From NCBI GenBank assembly GCA_034439735.1, contig JAWXAX010000069.1, forward strand, positions 1-41,385: a stretch of 41,385 nt of DNA. The letters run 5' to 3'. Position 1 is the first letter of the stretch; each line of letters opens with the position of its first letter. This DNA is from Rhodothermales bacterium. GTDB lineage: Bacteria; Bacteroidota; Rhodothermia; Rhodothermales; JAHQVL01. The notes below the pieces were generated by a model that saw only the letters and a program-made list of their open reading frames with translations, was not told the DNA's origin and did not search any database. Positions 25,342 through 33,356 of this stretch are shown here, one piece after another. Both the position numbers and the translations under genes were made by a program.

Positions 25342-26625
25342 ATGCTACAGCCCGACGTTGTCGCACGGCAGAACGCCATCCTCCAGCAGGCCCACGAGGC
25401 CGACATCCGCCATCTCGGTGAGCAACTCGCCCGGCGTGGGGCCGATTTAGACCACGTCATCGAGGCGGTTCGCCAGTTCGAAGTCGCCATCCCGTCCTGG
25501 GCGCTCGGTACCGGCGGCACGCGCTTCGGCCGTTTCCCCGGTGCCGGCGAGCCGCGGGATATCTACGAAAAGATGGAGGACATCGCCGTCATTCAGCAGT
25601 TGATGCGGACCTGTGGTAAGGTGTCACTCCATATCCCGTGGGACGAGCCCGACGACGCGGCCGCCCTGAAGGCACACGCCGGCTTGCTCGGCCTCGGGTT
25701 CGACGCCGTCAACTCGAACACCTTTCAGGACCAGGCCGGCCAGGCGCATAGCTACAAGTTCGGCTCGCTGTGCCACACGAGCGCCGATGTCCGACACCAG
25801 GCCATCGAGCACCACCTGCACGTCATCGAAGTGGGGAAGACGCTCGGGTCCGACGCCATCACGGTGTGGCTCGCCGATGGAAGCAACTACCCGGGGCAGG
25901 CGCATCTGCGCAAGAGCTTCGAGCGGACGCTGGATGGATTGCAGACCCTTTACGCCGGCCTGCCCGCCGACTGGCGGCTGTTCACCGAGCACAAGCCGTA
26001 CGAGCCGGCGTTTTACTCGACTGTCGTGCAGGACTGGGGCTCGTCCTACCTCCTCGCCTCGGCCCTCGGCCAGCGCGCGTTCTGCCTCGTGGACCTCGGG
26101 CACCACCTGCCCAACGCGAATATCGAGCAGATCGTGGCCCGCCTCATCGGCGCCGGCAAACTCGGCGGCTTCCATTTTAACGACTCGAAATACGGGGACG
26201 ACGACCTCACGACTGGCTCCATCCGGCCCTACCAGCTCTTCCTCGTGTTCAACGAACTGGTGGATGCCGCGCGCGACCGGGTGCCGAACTTCAAGCCGGC
26301 GTACATGATCGACCAGAGTCACAACCTGAAGGACCCCATCGAGGCCCTCCTCCAGAGCGTGCAGGAACTCCAGCGCGCCTACGCCAAAGCACAGCTCGTG
26401 GACCGCGAGGCGCTGGACGGCTATCAGGAGTCGAACGACGCTTTGATGGCGGAAATGACGCTCAAGGCGGCCTTCGAGACCGACGTGCGGCCGCTCATCG
26501 CGGAAGCCCGCCGGCGCAACGGCGGCGCCCTCGACCCGATTCGCACATTCCGGCACTCGGGGTACCGCGAGGCTGTCGCCGAGTCCCGCTACACCGCCGC
26601 CTACATGCCGCCGCAAAGCCTGTGA
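25342..26625 (+). CDS. rhaI: L-rhamnose isomerase (Pseudomonas stutzeri type)
   Basis: 427 residues of the xylose-isomerase-like TIM-barrel family, subtype RhaI. Metal and substrate ligands are visible in FTEHKPYEPAF (Glu), FCLVDLGHHLPNANIEQI (Asp, His) and FHFNDSKYGDDDL (His, Asn, Asp). The N-terminus has FEVAIPSWALGTGGTRFGRF, a signature of this subtype. It converts L-rhamnose to L-rhamnulose, the first catabolic step. The C-terminal tail IRTFRHSGYREAVAESRYTA is also typical. The start follows the stop of the small membrane peptide by a single base. Complete and in frame. Confidence 0.93.
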   Translation: MLQPDVVARQNAILQQAHEADIRHLGEQLARRGADLDHVIEAVRQFEVAIPSWALGTGGTRFGRFPGAGEPRDIYEKMEDIAVIQQLMRTCGKVSLHIPWDEPDDAAALKAHAGLLGLGFDAVNSNTFQDQAGQAHSYKFGSLCHTSADVRHQAIEHHLHVIEVGKTLGSDAITVWLADGSNYPGQAHLRKSFERTLDGLQTLYAGLPADWRLFTEHKPYEPAFYSTVVQDWGSSYLLASALGQRAFCLVDLGHHLPNANIEQIVARLIGAGKLGGFHFNDSKYGDDDLTTGSIRPYQLFLVFNELVDAARDRVPNFKPAYMIDQSHNLKDPIEALLQSVQELQRAYAKAQLVDREALDGYQESNDALMAEMTLKAAFETDVRPLIAEARRRNGGALDPIRTFRHSGYREAVAESRYTAAYMPPQSL

Positions 26626-26628
26626 AGG

Positions 26629-26714
26629 GGTTTAAGGTTTGAGGTTCTCGGTTTAAGGTCGTGTGTGGAGGTCGTTGCGACATCCCTTTTCATTTTTCCC
26701 TTTTCATTTTTCCC
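26629..26714. repeat. Short direct repeats between rhaI and rhaB
   Basis: Two kinds of repeat fill this gap. GGTTTAAGGT-type units occur at 26629-26660. Two exact 14-base units (cccttttcattttt) occur at 26684-26697 and 26698-26711, directly before the probable TTG start of rhaB. No gene or terminator. Confidence 0.7.
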
Positions 26715-28121
26715 TTGCCCTCCCCCCCCACGTACCTTGCATTTGATCTGGGCGCCTCCAGCAGCCGGGCTGTTCTGGGCATCTGGGACGGGGATCACAT
26801 GCGTCTGGAGGAGGTGCACCGCTTCGTCACCCCGATCGTCGAAGCGGGGGAGCGGTTATACTGGGACCTGGAGGCGATCGAGCGCGAACTCCACGCCGGC
26901 GTGCTCCGCGCGCTGGGGATGACGGACCGGCTGCGCTCCGTTTCGGTCGATGCCTGGGGGGTGGATTACGTGCCGCTCGACGCCTCCGGCCGGCCGTTGC
27001 GCCGGCCGTTTTGTTACCGCGATCCACGGACGAACGGGGTGATGGAGCGGGCGTTCGGCGTCGTCCCGAAGGCCGATATTTACCGTCAGACGGGCATCCA
27101 GTTTTTGCCGTTTAACACCCTTTACCAGGTGCTTGCCGACCGCGAGGCCGATTCCGAGGCGCTCCGCTGGGTCCATCGCCACCTGTTTCTGGCGGATTAT
27201 CTGCATTACCGGCTATGCGGAGTGGCCGTCACCGAGTTGTCGATCGCCAGCACGAGTCAGATGATGGACGTATCTACTCGTCGATGGGCCGCGCCGATGA
27301 TGGCTGCGTTTGGTCTCTCCGCCGGCCAGTGGACGGACATCGTGCCCTCCGGGACGATACTCGGCCCGCTCCATGCCGCGCCGGGCGTTCAGGCGATCGC
27401 CACCTGCTCACACGATACCGGCTGCGCCATCGCGGCGGCGCCGGCGACACCGTCATCCGGGCGATGGGCCTACATCAGTTGCGGGACGTGGTCGCTGCTC
27501 GGTGTAGAACGGACGACTCCACGGCCGACGGTCGCCGCCCGCGAGGCCGGGTATACCCATGAGGCCGGCGTCGACGGCACCATCCGGTTTCTGAAAAATC
27601 TGACCGGTCTCTGGTCGCTCCAGGAGTGTATGCGGGAGTGGGCCGAGGCTGGCGATGGCATCGGATGGCCGGCGTTGATCGAAGCCGCGCGTGCGGAAGG
27701 GCCGGCGCCGTCGCTGATCGACCTGGAAGACGCTCGGTTTCTGGCGCGGGGCGGGATGGAAGCGCGGCTGCGCGGCTGGCTGCGCGAACACGGAGCGCCG
27801 CAGCCGGCTTCGCGCGGCGCGCTGGCGCGTATGGTGCTCCAGAGCATCGCCGAAAGTTATCGCCGGGCGCTGGCCGATCTGGAAGCTGTGCTCGGCGAAA
27901 CCATCGACACCCTCCATCTATTCGGTGGAGGTGCGCAAAATACGCTACTTTGCACGCTGACGGCCGCCGCCTGTAGCCGCCGCGTCGTGGCCGGCCCCAC
28001 CGAGGCGACCGTGTTGGGCAATGTGCTCATCCAGGCGCGCGCCGTGGGCGATTTGCCGGCCGGCCTCAGCCTGCACGAAGCCGCCGCGCGCTCTTCGGAC
28101 CTCGTGGAATACGGGCCATGA
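26715..28121 (+). CDS. rhaB: Rhamnulokinase
   Basis: FGGY carbohydrate kinase. From the TTG at 26715 it has 468 residues, with the ATP phosphate motif YLAFDLGASSSRAVLG right at the N-terminus. A GTG at 26661 would add 18 residues read through the direct repeats and is less likely. Other motifs are VSVDAWGVDYVPLDASGR (substrate Asp), CSHDTGCAIAA, WAYISCGTWSLLGVE and the C-terminal LHLFGGGAQNTLLCTLTAAA. It phosphorylates L-rhamnulose at O1. Codons 3-5 include an eight-C run (26722-26729), which would be a weak point for frame slippage. rhaEW follows after about 30 bases. Confidence 0.9.
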   Translation: MPSPPTYLAFDLGASSSRAVLGIWDGDHMRLEEVHRFVTPIVEAGERLYWDLEAIERELHAGVLRALGMTDRLRSVSVDAWGVDYVPLDASGRPLRRPFCYRDPRTNGVMERAFGVVPKADIYRQTGIQFLPFNTLYQVLADREADSEALRWVHRHLFLADYLHYRLCGVAVTELSIASTSQMMDVSTRRWAAPMMAAFGLSAGQWTDIVPSGTILGPLHAAPGVQAIATCSHDTGCAIAAAPATPSSGRWAYISCGTWSLLGVERTTPRPTVAAREAGYTHEAGVDGTIRFLKNLTGLWSLQECMREWAEAGDGIGWPALIEAARAEGPAPSLIDLEDARFLARGGMEARLRGWLREHGAPQPASRGALARMVLQSIAESYRRALADLEAVLGETIDTLHLFGGGAQNTLLCTLTAAACSRRVVAGPTEATVLGNVLIQARAVGDLPAGLSLHEAAARSSDLVEYGP

Positions 28122-28151
28122 ACGGCCTCCGCCCCAACGAACCCAACCACC

Positions 28152-30314
28152 ATGCAAAATCTCTGGGACGACGCCGTCGCCGATCGCCTCGACCCCGTAG
28201 GCCGGCTCGTCTATCGCTCGAACCTATTGGGCCAGGACTGGCGGATCACGAACACCGGCGGCGGCAACACCTCCGCGAAGCTGATGGAGAGAGACCCGAT
28301 GACCGGGCATACCGTCGAGGTCCTCTGGGTCAAAGGCTCCGGCGGCGATCTGCGTACGGCGAAGCGTGAGCATTTTGCCTCGTTGTATCAGGATCGACTA
28401 ATCGCTCTACAGGCCATCTATGCCGGCCTCACCCCGCGCGGCCCGAAGACGCCGGCGGAGGATGCGATGGTGGACATGTACCGCCACTGTACGTTTAACC
28501 TGAACCCACGCGCCTCGTCGATCGACACGCCGCTTCACAGCTTCGTGCCCCACAAACACGTCGATCACACACATCCCGTGGCCTGCATCGCGCTGGCCAC
28601 GGCCGAGAACGGGCCGGCGCTGACCCGCGAGGTGTATGGCGACGACGTGATTTGGGTCGATTGGCAGCGGCCCGGATTCGAACTTGGCCTGACGTTGCAA
28701 GACGTCTGCCGTCGGCACCCGAACGCGCGGGGCGTCATGCTCGGCGGCCACGGCCTCATCAACTGGGCGGAGGACGATCGCGCCTGTTACCGGCTGAGCC
28801 TGGAGCTGATCGAGAAGGCGGCCGCGTTTCTGGCCGCGCGCGACAAGGGTCAGGCCGTGTTCGAGGGGGCGAAGTATCCGTCGATGCCGGCGGCGGTTCG
28901 GGAAGATACACTGGTCGGCCTGCTGCCGTGGCTGCGCGGGCGTCTGGGGCAGGAACAGCGGATGATCGCTACGGTGGAGGCTTCGCCGTCGGTGCTGGAA
29001 TTCGTCAACTCCGCCGCCGCGTCGCGCCTCGCGGAGCTGGGCACCTCGTGCCCGGACCACTTTCTGCGGACGAAGATCAAGCCACTGTACATCGATTGGA
29101 ATCCCCACGCCGAGTCGCCCGGCGATCTCCATAAAAAACTCGACGCCGGCATCGCCGCGTACCAGGCCGATTACGCGGCCTATTACCAGGCTTGCAAGCG
29201 GTCCGACTCGCCGGCGATGCGCGGCGGCAGTCCTACGGTGGTGCTCATTCCCGGGCTGGGCATGATCGCCTGGGGGAAAACGAAGAGCGAATCCCGCGTA
29301 ACGGCCGAGTTTTACACCTGCGCCATTGAAGTGATGCGGGGCGCCGAGGCTGTGGATACCTACACGGCCCTGCCACGCCAGGAGGCGTTCGACATCGAAT
29401 ACTGGGCGCTGGAAGAGGCCAAGCTGCAGCGGATGCCGCGGGAGCAGGAGCTGTCGCGGCGGATCGCGATCGTGTTCGGCGCCGGCAGCGGCATCGGCAA
29501 GGAATCGGCCGGCCGGCTGGCCGCGGAGGGCGCCGTCGTGGTGGCGGTGGACCTGCAGCAGGAAGCGGCGGACCAGACCGCTCGGGAGATTCTCGCCCGG
29601 GTGGGAGCCGGCATCGGGGTGGCCGGCACCGGTATCTCCGGATGCGGCGACGCGATCGGGCTGGCGGCCGACGTGACCGACCGCGACGCGGTGGCGGCGG
29701 TGCTCCGACAGGTCGTGCTGGCCTATGGCGGGCTGGACATCGTCGTGTTTACCGCGGGGCTGTATGTCGCACCTGACGCACAGGGACGGGTAGCGGATGG
29801 GGCCTGGATGAAGACCTTCGCCGTCAACACAATGGGGCCGAACATCGCCGCCGAGGAGGCCGCCGGCATCTGGCGGGCGCAGGGGCTGGCCGGCAGCATG
29901 GTCGTCACCACCAGCGTCAACGCCGTCGTCGCGAAGCGCGGCAGCATCGCCTACGATACCAGCAAGGCTGCGGCCGACCACGTCATCCGCGAGCTGGCCA
30001 TCGAGCTCGCGCCGCTGGTGCGGGTGAACGGCGTGGCGCCGGCCACGGTAGTCGCCGGCAGCGCGATGTTTCCGCGGGACCGCGTCATCGCCTCGCTCAT
30101 CAAATACGGCATCGCCTGGAGCGACGCGGAGACGACCGAGGCCCTGCGCGATAAACTCGCGGCCTTCTACAGCCAGCGCACCCTCACCCGCAAAGCCATC
30201 ACCCCCGCCGACCAGGCGGAAGCCATCTTCCTCCTCGCCAGCGACCGGCTCGCAAAAACCACCGGCCAGATCGTCAATGTGGATGGCGGGCTGGCAGAGG
30301 CTTTCCGCCGCTAA
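28152..30314 (+). CDS. rhaEW: Rhamnulose-1-phosphate aldolase / lactaldehyde dehydrogenase fusion
   Basis: 720 residues in two domains. Residues about 1-430 are a class II aldolase: ITNTGGGNTSAKL, LWVKGSGGDLRT, HSFVPHKHVDHTHP (zinc histidines) and GVMLGGHGLINW. Residues about 440-720 are a short-chain dehydrogenase: VFGAGSGIGKESAG (NAD site), VTTSVNAV, YDTSKAA (Tyr and Lys) and IVNVDGG. This fused type cleaves rhamnulose-1-phosphate to DHAP and L-lactaldehyde and oxidises the latter to L-lactate. The product feeds the lactate oxidation genes immediately downstream. The hydrogen donor/acceptor (NAD or NADP) is not settled by the motif alone. Complete and in frame. Confidence 0.9.
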   Translation: MQNLWDDAVADRLDPVGRLVYRSNLLGQDWRITNTGGGNTSAKLMERDPMTGHTVEVLWVKGSGGDLRTAKREHFASLYQDRLIALQAIYAGLTPRGPKTPAEDAMVDMYRHCTFNLNPRASSIDTPLHSFVPHKHVDHTHPVACIALATAENGPALTREVYGDDVIWVDWQRPGFELGLTLQDVCRRHPNARGVMLGGHGLINWAEDDRACYRLSLELIEKAAAFLAARDKGQAVFEGAKYPSMPAAVREDTLVGLLPWLRGRLGQEQRMIATVEASPSVLEFVNSAAASRLAELGTSCPDHFLRTKIKPLYIDWNPHAESPGDLHKKLDAGIAAYQADYAAYYQACKRSDSPAMRGGSPTVVLIPGLGMIAWGKTKSESRVTAEFYTCAIEVMRGAEAVDTYTALPRQEAFDIEYWALEEAKLQRMPREQELSRRIAIVFGAGSGIGKESAGRLAAEGAVVVAVDLQQEAADQTAREILARVGAGIGVAGTGISGCGDAIGLAADVTDRDAVAAVLRQVVLAYGGLDIVVFTAGLYVAPDAQGRVADGAWMKTFAVNTMGPNIAAEEAAGIWRAQGLAGSMVVTTSVNAVVAKRGSIAYDTSKAAADHVIRELAIELAPLVRVNGVAPATVVAGSAMFPRDRVIASLIKYGIAWSDAETTEALRDKLAAFYSQRTLTRKAITPADQAEAIFLLASDRLAKTTGQIVNVDGGLAEAFRR

Positions 30315-30324
30315 GCGGCGGAAA

Positions 30325-30414
30325 GGGTTGCAGGTTGGCAGGTTACAGGTTCTTTAGACTGATTCCGTGCGCCATGTCATAGTTTGCTTTCAATAACCTG
30401 CCAACCTGCAACCC
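30325..30414. repeat. Perfect 21-bp inverted repeat between rhaEW and lutA
   Basis: Arms 30325-30345 and 30394-30414 are perfectly complementary, enclosing a 48-base loop. The arms contain the word ttgcaggttggcagg and its complement. The structure sits ten bases after the rhaEW stop and could form an RNA stem within the operon transcript. It lacks a T-run, so it is not a plain terminator. Confidence 0.8.
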
Positions 30415-30473
30415 GCCCACCTGCAACCTGCCCACCTGCAACCTGCCCACCTGCAACCTGCCCACCTGCAACC
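30415..30473 (+). repeat. Four 15-bp tandem repeats abutting the lutA start
   Basis: The unit gcccacctgcaacct occurs at 30415, 30430, 30445 and 30460 (the last copy one base short), and ends exactly at the ATG of lutA. The unit length is a multiple of three and leaves the upstream frame open, so an in-frame extension reading PPATC repeats is possible but not protein-like. Confidence 0.85.
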
Positions 30474-31214
30474 ATGACCGTCGCACTCTTCGTCCCCTGT
30501 TACATCGACCAGTTTTACCCGCAGGTCGCGGTGGCGACGCTGACGCTGCTCGAGCGGCTGGGCTGCGAGGTGGCGGTGCCGGCGGGGCAGACGTGTTGCG
30601 GGCAGCCGCTGGCGAATGCGGGGTTCGAGGCGGAGAGCCTCCCGATCATGCGCCGGTTCGCGGGCACGTTCGACGGATTCGACTACATCGTCTCACCCTC
30701 CGGGAGCTGCATTTTGCATGTCAAGGAGCACTACACCCGCCTCGGCGATCCGGCCCTCATCGAGCGCCTCCACGACAGGACCTTCGAACTCTGCGCCTTC
30801 CTGACGGACGTCCTCCTGGTCGACCGCCTGGATGCCCGGTTTCCGCACCGCGTGGGGATCCACGAGAGCTGCCACGGGCTGCGCGGGCTCCGGCTCGGGA
30901 AAAGCTCGGAGCGCAACGAGCCGGCGTTCAGCAAGCCGCGCCGGCTGCTGGAGATGGTGGATGGGATCGAGCTCATCGACCTGGACCGGTCCGACGAATG
31001 TTGCGGCTTCGGCGGCACCTTCGCGGTGAACGAAGAGGCCCTCTCCGTAAAGATGGGGCGCGACCGGTTGCGCGACCACGAGCGCCACGGCGCCGAAGTG
31101 ATCACCGGCACCGATATGTCCTGCCTGATGCACCTCGAAGGCCTCGGCCGGCGTGAAAAACGGCCGCTGCGGTTTGTTCATATTGCTGAAATACTGGCAG
31201 GAGCGGGTGATTAG
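30474..31214 (+). CDS. lutA: L-lactate oxidation complex subunit LutA (LldE-like)
   Basis: 246 residues from the ATG at 30474. The earlier open frame from 30384 merely reads through tandem repeats. It is a two-CCG-domain protein: VALFVPCYIDQFYPQVAVAT and AGQTCCGQPLANAGFEAES in the first half, IHESCHGLRGLRLGKSSE and DECCGFGGTFAVNEEALS, then GTDMSCLMHLEG, in the second. The cysteine sets bind an iron-sulfur cluster. LutA with LutB and LutC oxidises L-lactate to pyruvate in B. subtilis and relatives. Its place after rhaEW fits oxidation of the lactate made from rhamnose. Confidence 0.9.
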   Translation: MTVALFVPCYIDQFYPQVAVATLTLLERLGCEVAVPAGQTCCGQPLANAGFEAESLPIMRRFAGTFDGFDYIVSPSGSCILHVKEHYTRLGDPALIERLHDRTFELCAFLTDVLLVDRLDARFPHRVGIHESCHGLRGLRLGKSSERNEPAFSKPRRLLEMVDGIELIDLDRSDECCGFGGTFAVNEEALSVKMGRDRLRDHERHGAEVITGTDMSCLMHLEGLGRREKRPLRFVHIAEILAGAGD

Positions 31215-31293
31215 CGATTAGACGATTAGCGATTAGCGAATAGCGAATAGCGATTACACGATTAGCGGTTTGGCATCGACCATCGACCATCGA
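31209..31293. repeat. Heptamer repeats between lutA and lutB
   Basis: Units of the form gattagc/gaatagc run from 31209 (overlapping the lutA stop codon) to about 31267, then catcgac is repeated three times at about 31274-31294. An AT-rich stretch with repeated cattttgccctt/cattttacattttg words leads to the lutB start. No gene or terminator. Confidence 0.8.
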
Positions 31294-31347
31294 CTATTGC
31301 CCCAGCCATTTTGCCCTTTACATTTTACATTTTGCCCTTAATCCCCC

Positions 31348-32718
31348 ATGTCACACTCCGAAGCCGCCGCCCGATTTCTTGCCGACGAGGCCCGCACAGA
31401 CTGGCACGATGCGTCGCTCTGGTTTGTCCGCGAGAAGCGCGACCGGGCGAGTGGGGTCGTGGGGGAGTGGGAGGCCTTGCGAGAGCGGGCGTCGCGGATC
31501 AAAGAGCATACGCTGACGCATCTGGACACATATCTCGAGCAGTTTGAGCGGCAGGCGCTGGCGAACGGGGTCCAGGTGCATTGGGCGAAGGATGCCGCCG
31601 AGCACAACCGGATCGTTTTGGAGATCCTCCAGCGGCACGGCGTACAGCGGTTGGTGAAGAGCAAGTCCATGCTCACGGAGGAGTGCCATCTCAACCCGTA
31701 TCTGGAGCGGGCCGGCGTGGAGGTGGTGGACACCGACCTCGGCGAACGGATCGTGCAACTGCGGGACGAGCCGCCGAGCCACATCGTCCTGCCGGCGATC
31801 CACCTGAAAAAGGAAGACATCGGGGTGCTGTTTCACGAGAAGCTGGGCACGGAAGCCGGCGCGACGGACCCAAAGTACCTCACCGAGGCGGCACGACAGC
31901 ACCTGCGGACGCGTTTCCTGGCAGCTGAAGCGGCCATCACGGGCGTGAATTTCGCTGTGGCGGAGACGGGCGGGTTCGTCGTCTGCACCAACGAGGGGAA
32001 CGCAGATCTCGGCGTGCACCTGGCGAAGGTGCACATCGCCTGTATGGGGATCGAGAAGCTCATCCCACGCTCGGACGACCTGGGGGTGTTCACCCGGTTG
32101 CTGGCGCGGAGCGCCACCGGTCAACACCTCACCGTCTATACATCCCACTTCATCCGCCCGCGGCCGGGCGCCGAGTTGCATGTCGTGCTCGTGGACAACG
32201 GCCGGACGGAGCAGTTGAGCCGGCCGGACTTCTGGCGCTCGCTGAAGTGTATTCGCTGCGGGGCGTGCCTCAACACGTGCCCCATCTACCGCCGCAGCGG
32301 CGGGCACAGTTACGACGCCACGATCCCTGGCCCCATCGGCGCGATCCTGTCGCCGGGGCAGGATCTCATGAAACATAGCAGTCTCCCGTTCGCCTCCACG
32401 CTGTGCGGTTCGTGCAGCGATGTGTGCCCGGTCAAGATCGACATCCACGAGCAGCTGTACCGGTGGCGGCAGATCGTTGTACGGGCCGGCCACGTGCCGG
32501 CCAGCAAGAAGCTGGGGATGCGGATGGGCGGCTGGGTGCTGCGGAGCGCGGGCCGGTTCGCCTGGGCGGGCGCGCTGGGGCGCCGGGTGATCCGGTTCAC
32601 GCCGGCCTGGCTCACGCGGCGGCTGCCCTGGGGGCGGGACCGCGAGTGGCCGGCGCCGGCGAAGCAGCGGTTTCAGGCGTGGTATAAAGCAAACAGGCCG
32701 CAGGGAGGCACCCCATGA
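31348..32718 (+). CDS. lutB: L-lactate oxidation iron-sulfur subunit LutB
   Basis: 456 residues. The N-terminal two thirds is an LUD-type domain (VHWAKDAAEHNRIVLEILQR; KSMLTEECHLNPYLERAGVE; ETGGFVVCTNEGNADLG). The ferredoxin-like part has one complete 4Fe-4S motif CIRCGACLNTCPIYRRSGGH and a second cysteine set LCGSCSDVCPVKIDIHEQLY. The C-terminus is a cluster-linked helical tail. It is the central electron-carrying subunit of the LutABC lactate dehydrogenase. The last codon region overlaps lutC by 4 bases, so those two are tightly coupled. Confidence 0.92.
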   Translation: MSHSEAAARFLADEARTDWHDASLWFVREKRDRASGVVGEWEALRERASRIKEHTLTHLDTYLEQFERQALANGVQVHWAKDAAEHNRIVLEILQRHGVQRLVKSKSMLTEECHLNPYLERAGVEVVDTDLGERIVQLRDEPPSHIVLPAIHLKKEDIGVLFHEKLGTEAGATDPKYLTEAARQHLRTRFLAAEAAITGVNFAVAETGGFVVCTNEGNADLGVHLAKVHIACMGIEKLIPRSDDLGVFTRLLARSATGQHLTVYTSHFIRPRPGAELHVVLVDNGRTEQLSRPDFWRSLKCIRCGACLNTCPIYRRSGGHSYDATIPGPIGAILSPGQDLMKHSSLPFASTLCGSCSDVCPVKIDIHEQLYRWRQIVVRAGHVPASKKLGMRMGGWVLRSAGRFAWAGALGRRVIRFTPAWLTRRLPWGRDREWPAPAKQRFQAWYKANRPQGGTP

Positions 32719-33293
32719 GCAGTCGTGAAACCATCTTGCAGGCGATCCGGGCGCACAAGCCGGCCGGCGTGCCGCGTCCTGAATCCCCTGCGATCACCTC
32801 GTCGGATCCGGAAACCCTCGTCGCCGCCTTCGAAGCGATGGTTCAGGCGATCGGGGGACGTGTCGAGCGCACAAGCCGCGCCGGCGCGGCGGACGCTGTC
32901 GCCCGCGCCTACCCCGACGCCCGGGTGGTGGCTTCGGCCGTGGCCGGGATAGCCGGGACCGTCAGGCTGGAGGAAGTGGGTGATCCACACGACCTCGCCG
33001 GCCTCGATCTGATGGTGCTGGAGGGGGACTTGGGGGTGTCCGAAAACGGAGCCGTGTGGGTCTATGAACATCAGATGGTGCACCGCGCCGCGCCGTTTAT
33101 TGCGCAGCATCTGGCGATCGTGCTCGACGCCGGCCGCCTCGTGCCCGACATGCACGCCGCCTACGCGGCCGTCCGGACGGACATCGAGGGCTTCGGCGTC
33201 TTCATCGCCGGACCGTCGAAGACGGCCGACATCGAGCAATCGCTGGTGCTGGGCGCGCATGGACCGCGGAGTCTGCTTGTTGTGCTGGTGTAG
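32715..33293 (+). CDS. lutC: Lactate utilisation protein LutC (LUD domain)
   Basis: 192 residues of the LUD fold: RETILQAIRAHKPAGVPRPE at the N-terminus, PDARVVASAVAGIAGTVRLE in the middle, LDLMVLEGDLGVSENGAVWV, and a C-terminal IEGFGVFIAGPSKTADIEQS followed by GAHGPRSLLVVLV. These are family signatures; the GPSKTADIE segment is especially diagnostic. It completes LutABC. The start is the ATG that overlaps the lutB stop. The next gene follows after a short gap and is a separate function (aldose epimerase), though it may still be on the same transcript. Confidence 0.9.
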   Translation: MSSRETILQAIRAHKPAGVPRPESPAITSSDPETLVAAFEAMVQAIGGRVERTSRAGAADAVARAYPDARVVASAVAGIAGTVRLEEVGDPHDLAGLDLMVLEGDLGVSENGAVWVYEHQMVHRAAPFIAQHLAIVLDAGRLVPDMHAAYAAVRTDIEGFGVFIAGPSKTADIEQSLVLGAHGPRSLLVVLV

Positions 33294-33356
33294 GTGGCGG
33301 ATTTCATCCGCGTACCGTACCATGACGCCTCAGTCCATGCTCATATCCCCACGCCC

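Noticed and set aside
28407-29981. A 524-codon open frame on the minus strand opposite rhaEW
   Set aside because: It is antisense to a well-supported fused enzyme and has the Arg/Gly/His-rich composition of a GC-rich shadow frame. No domain is recognisable.
30384-30473. N-terminal extension of lutA with PPATC repeats
   Set aside because: It is the translation of noncoding 15-bp tandem repeats; the conserved LutA N-terminus starts at the ATG at 30474.
31351-32493. A 380-codon minus-strand frame opposite lutB
   Set aside because: Shadow of lutB; low-complexity composition, no family signature.
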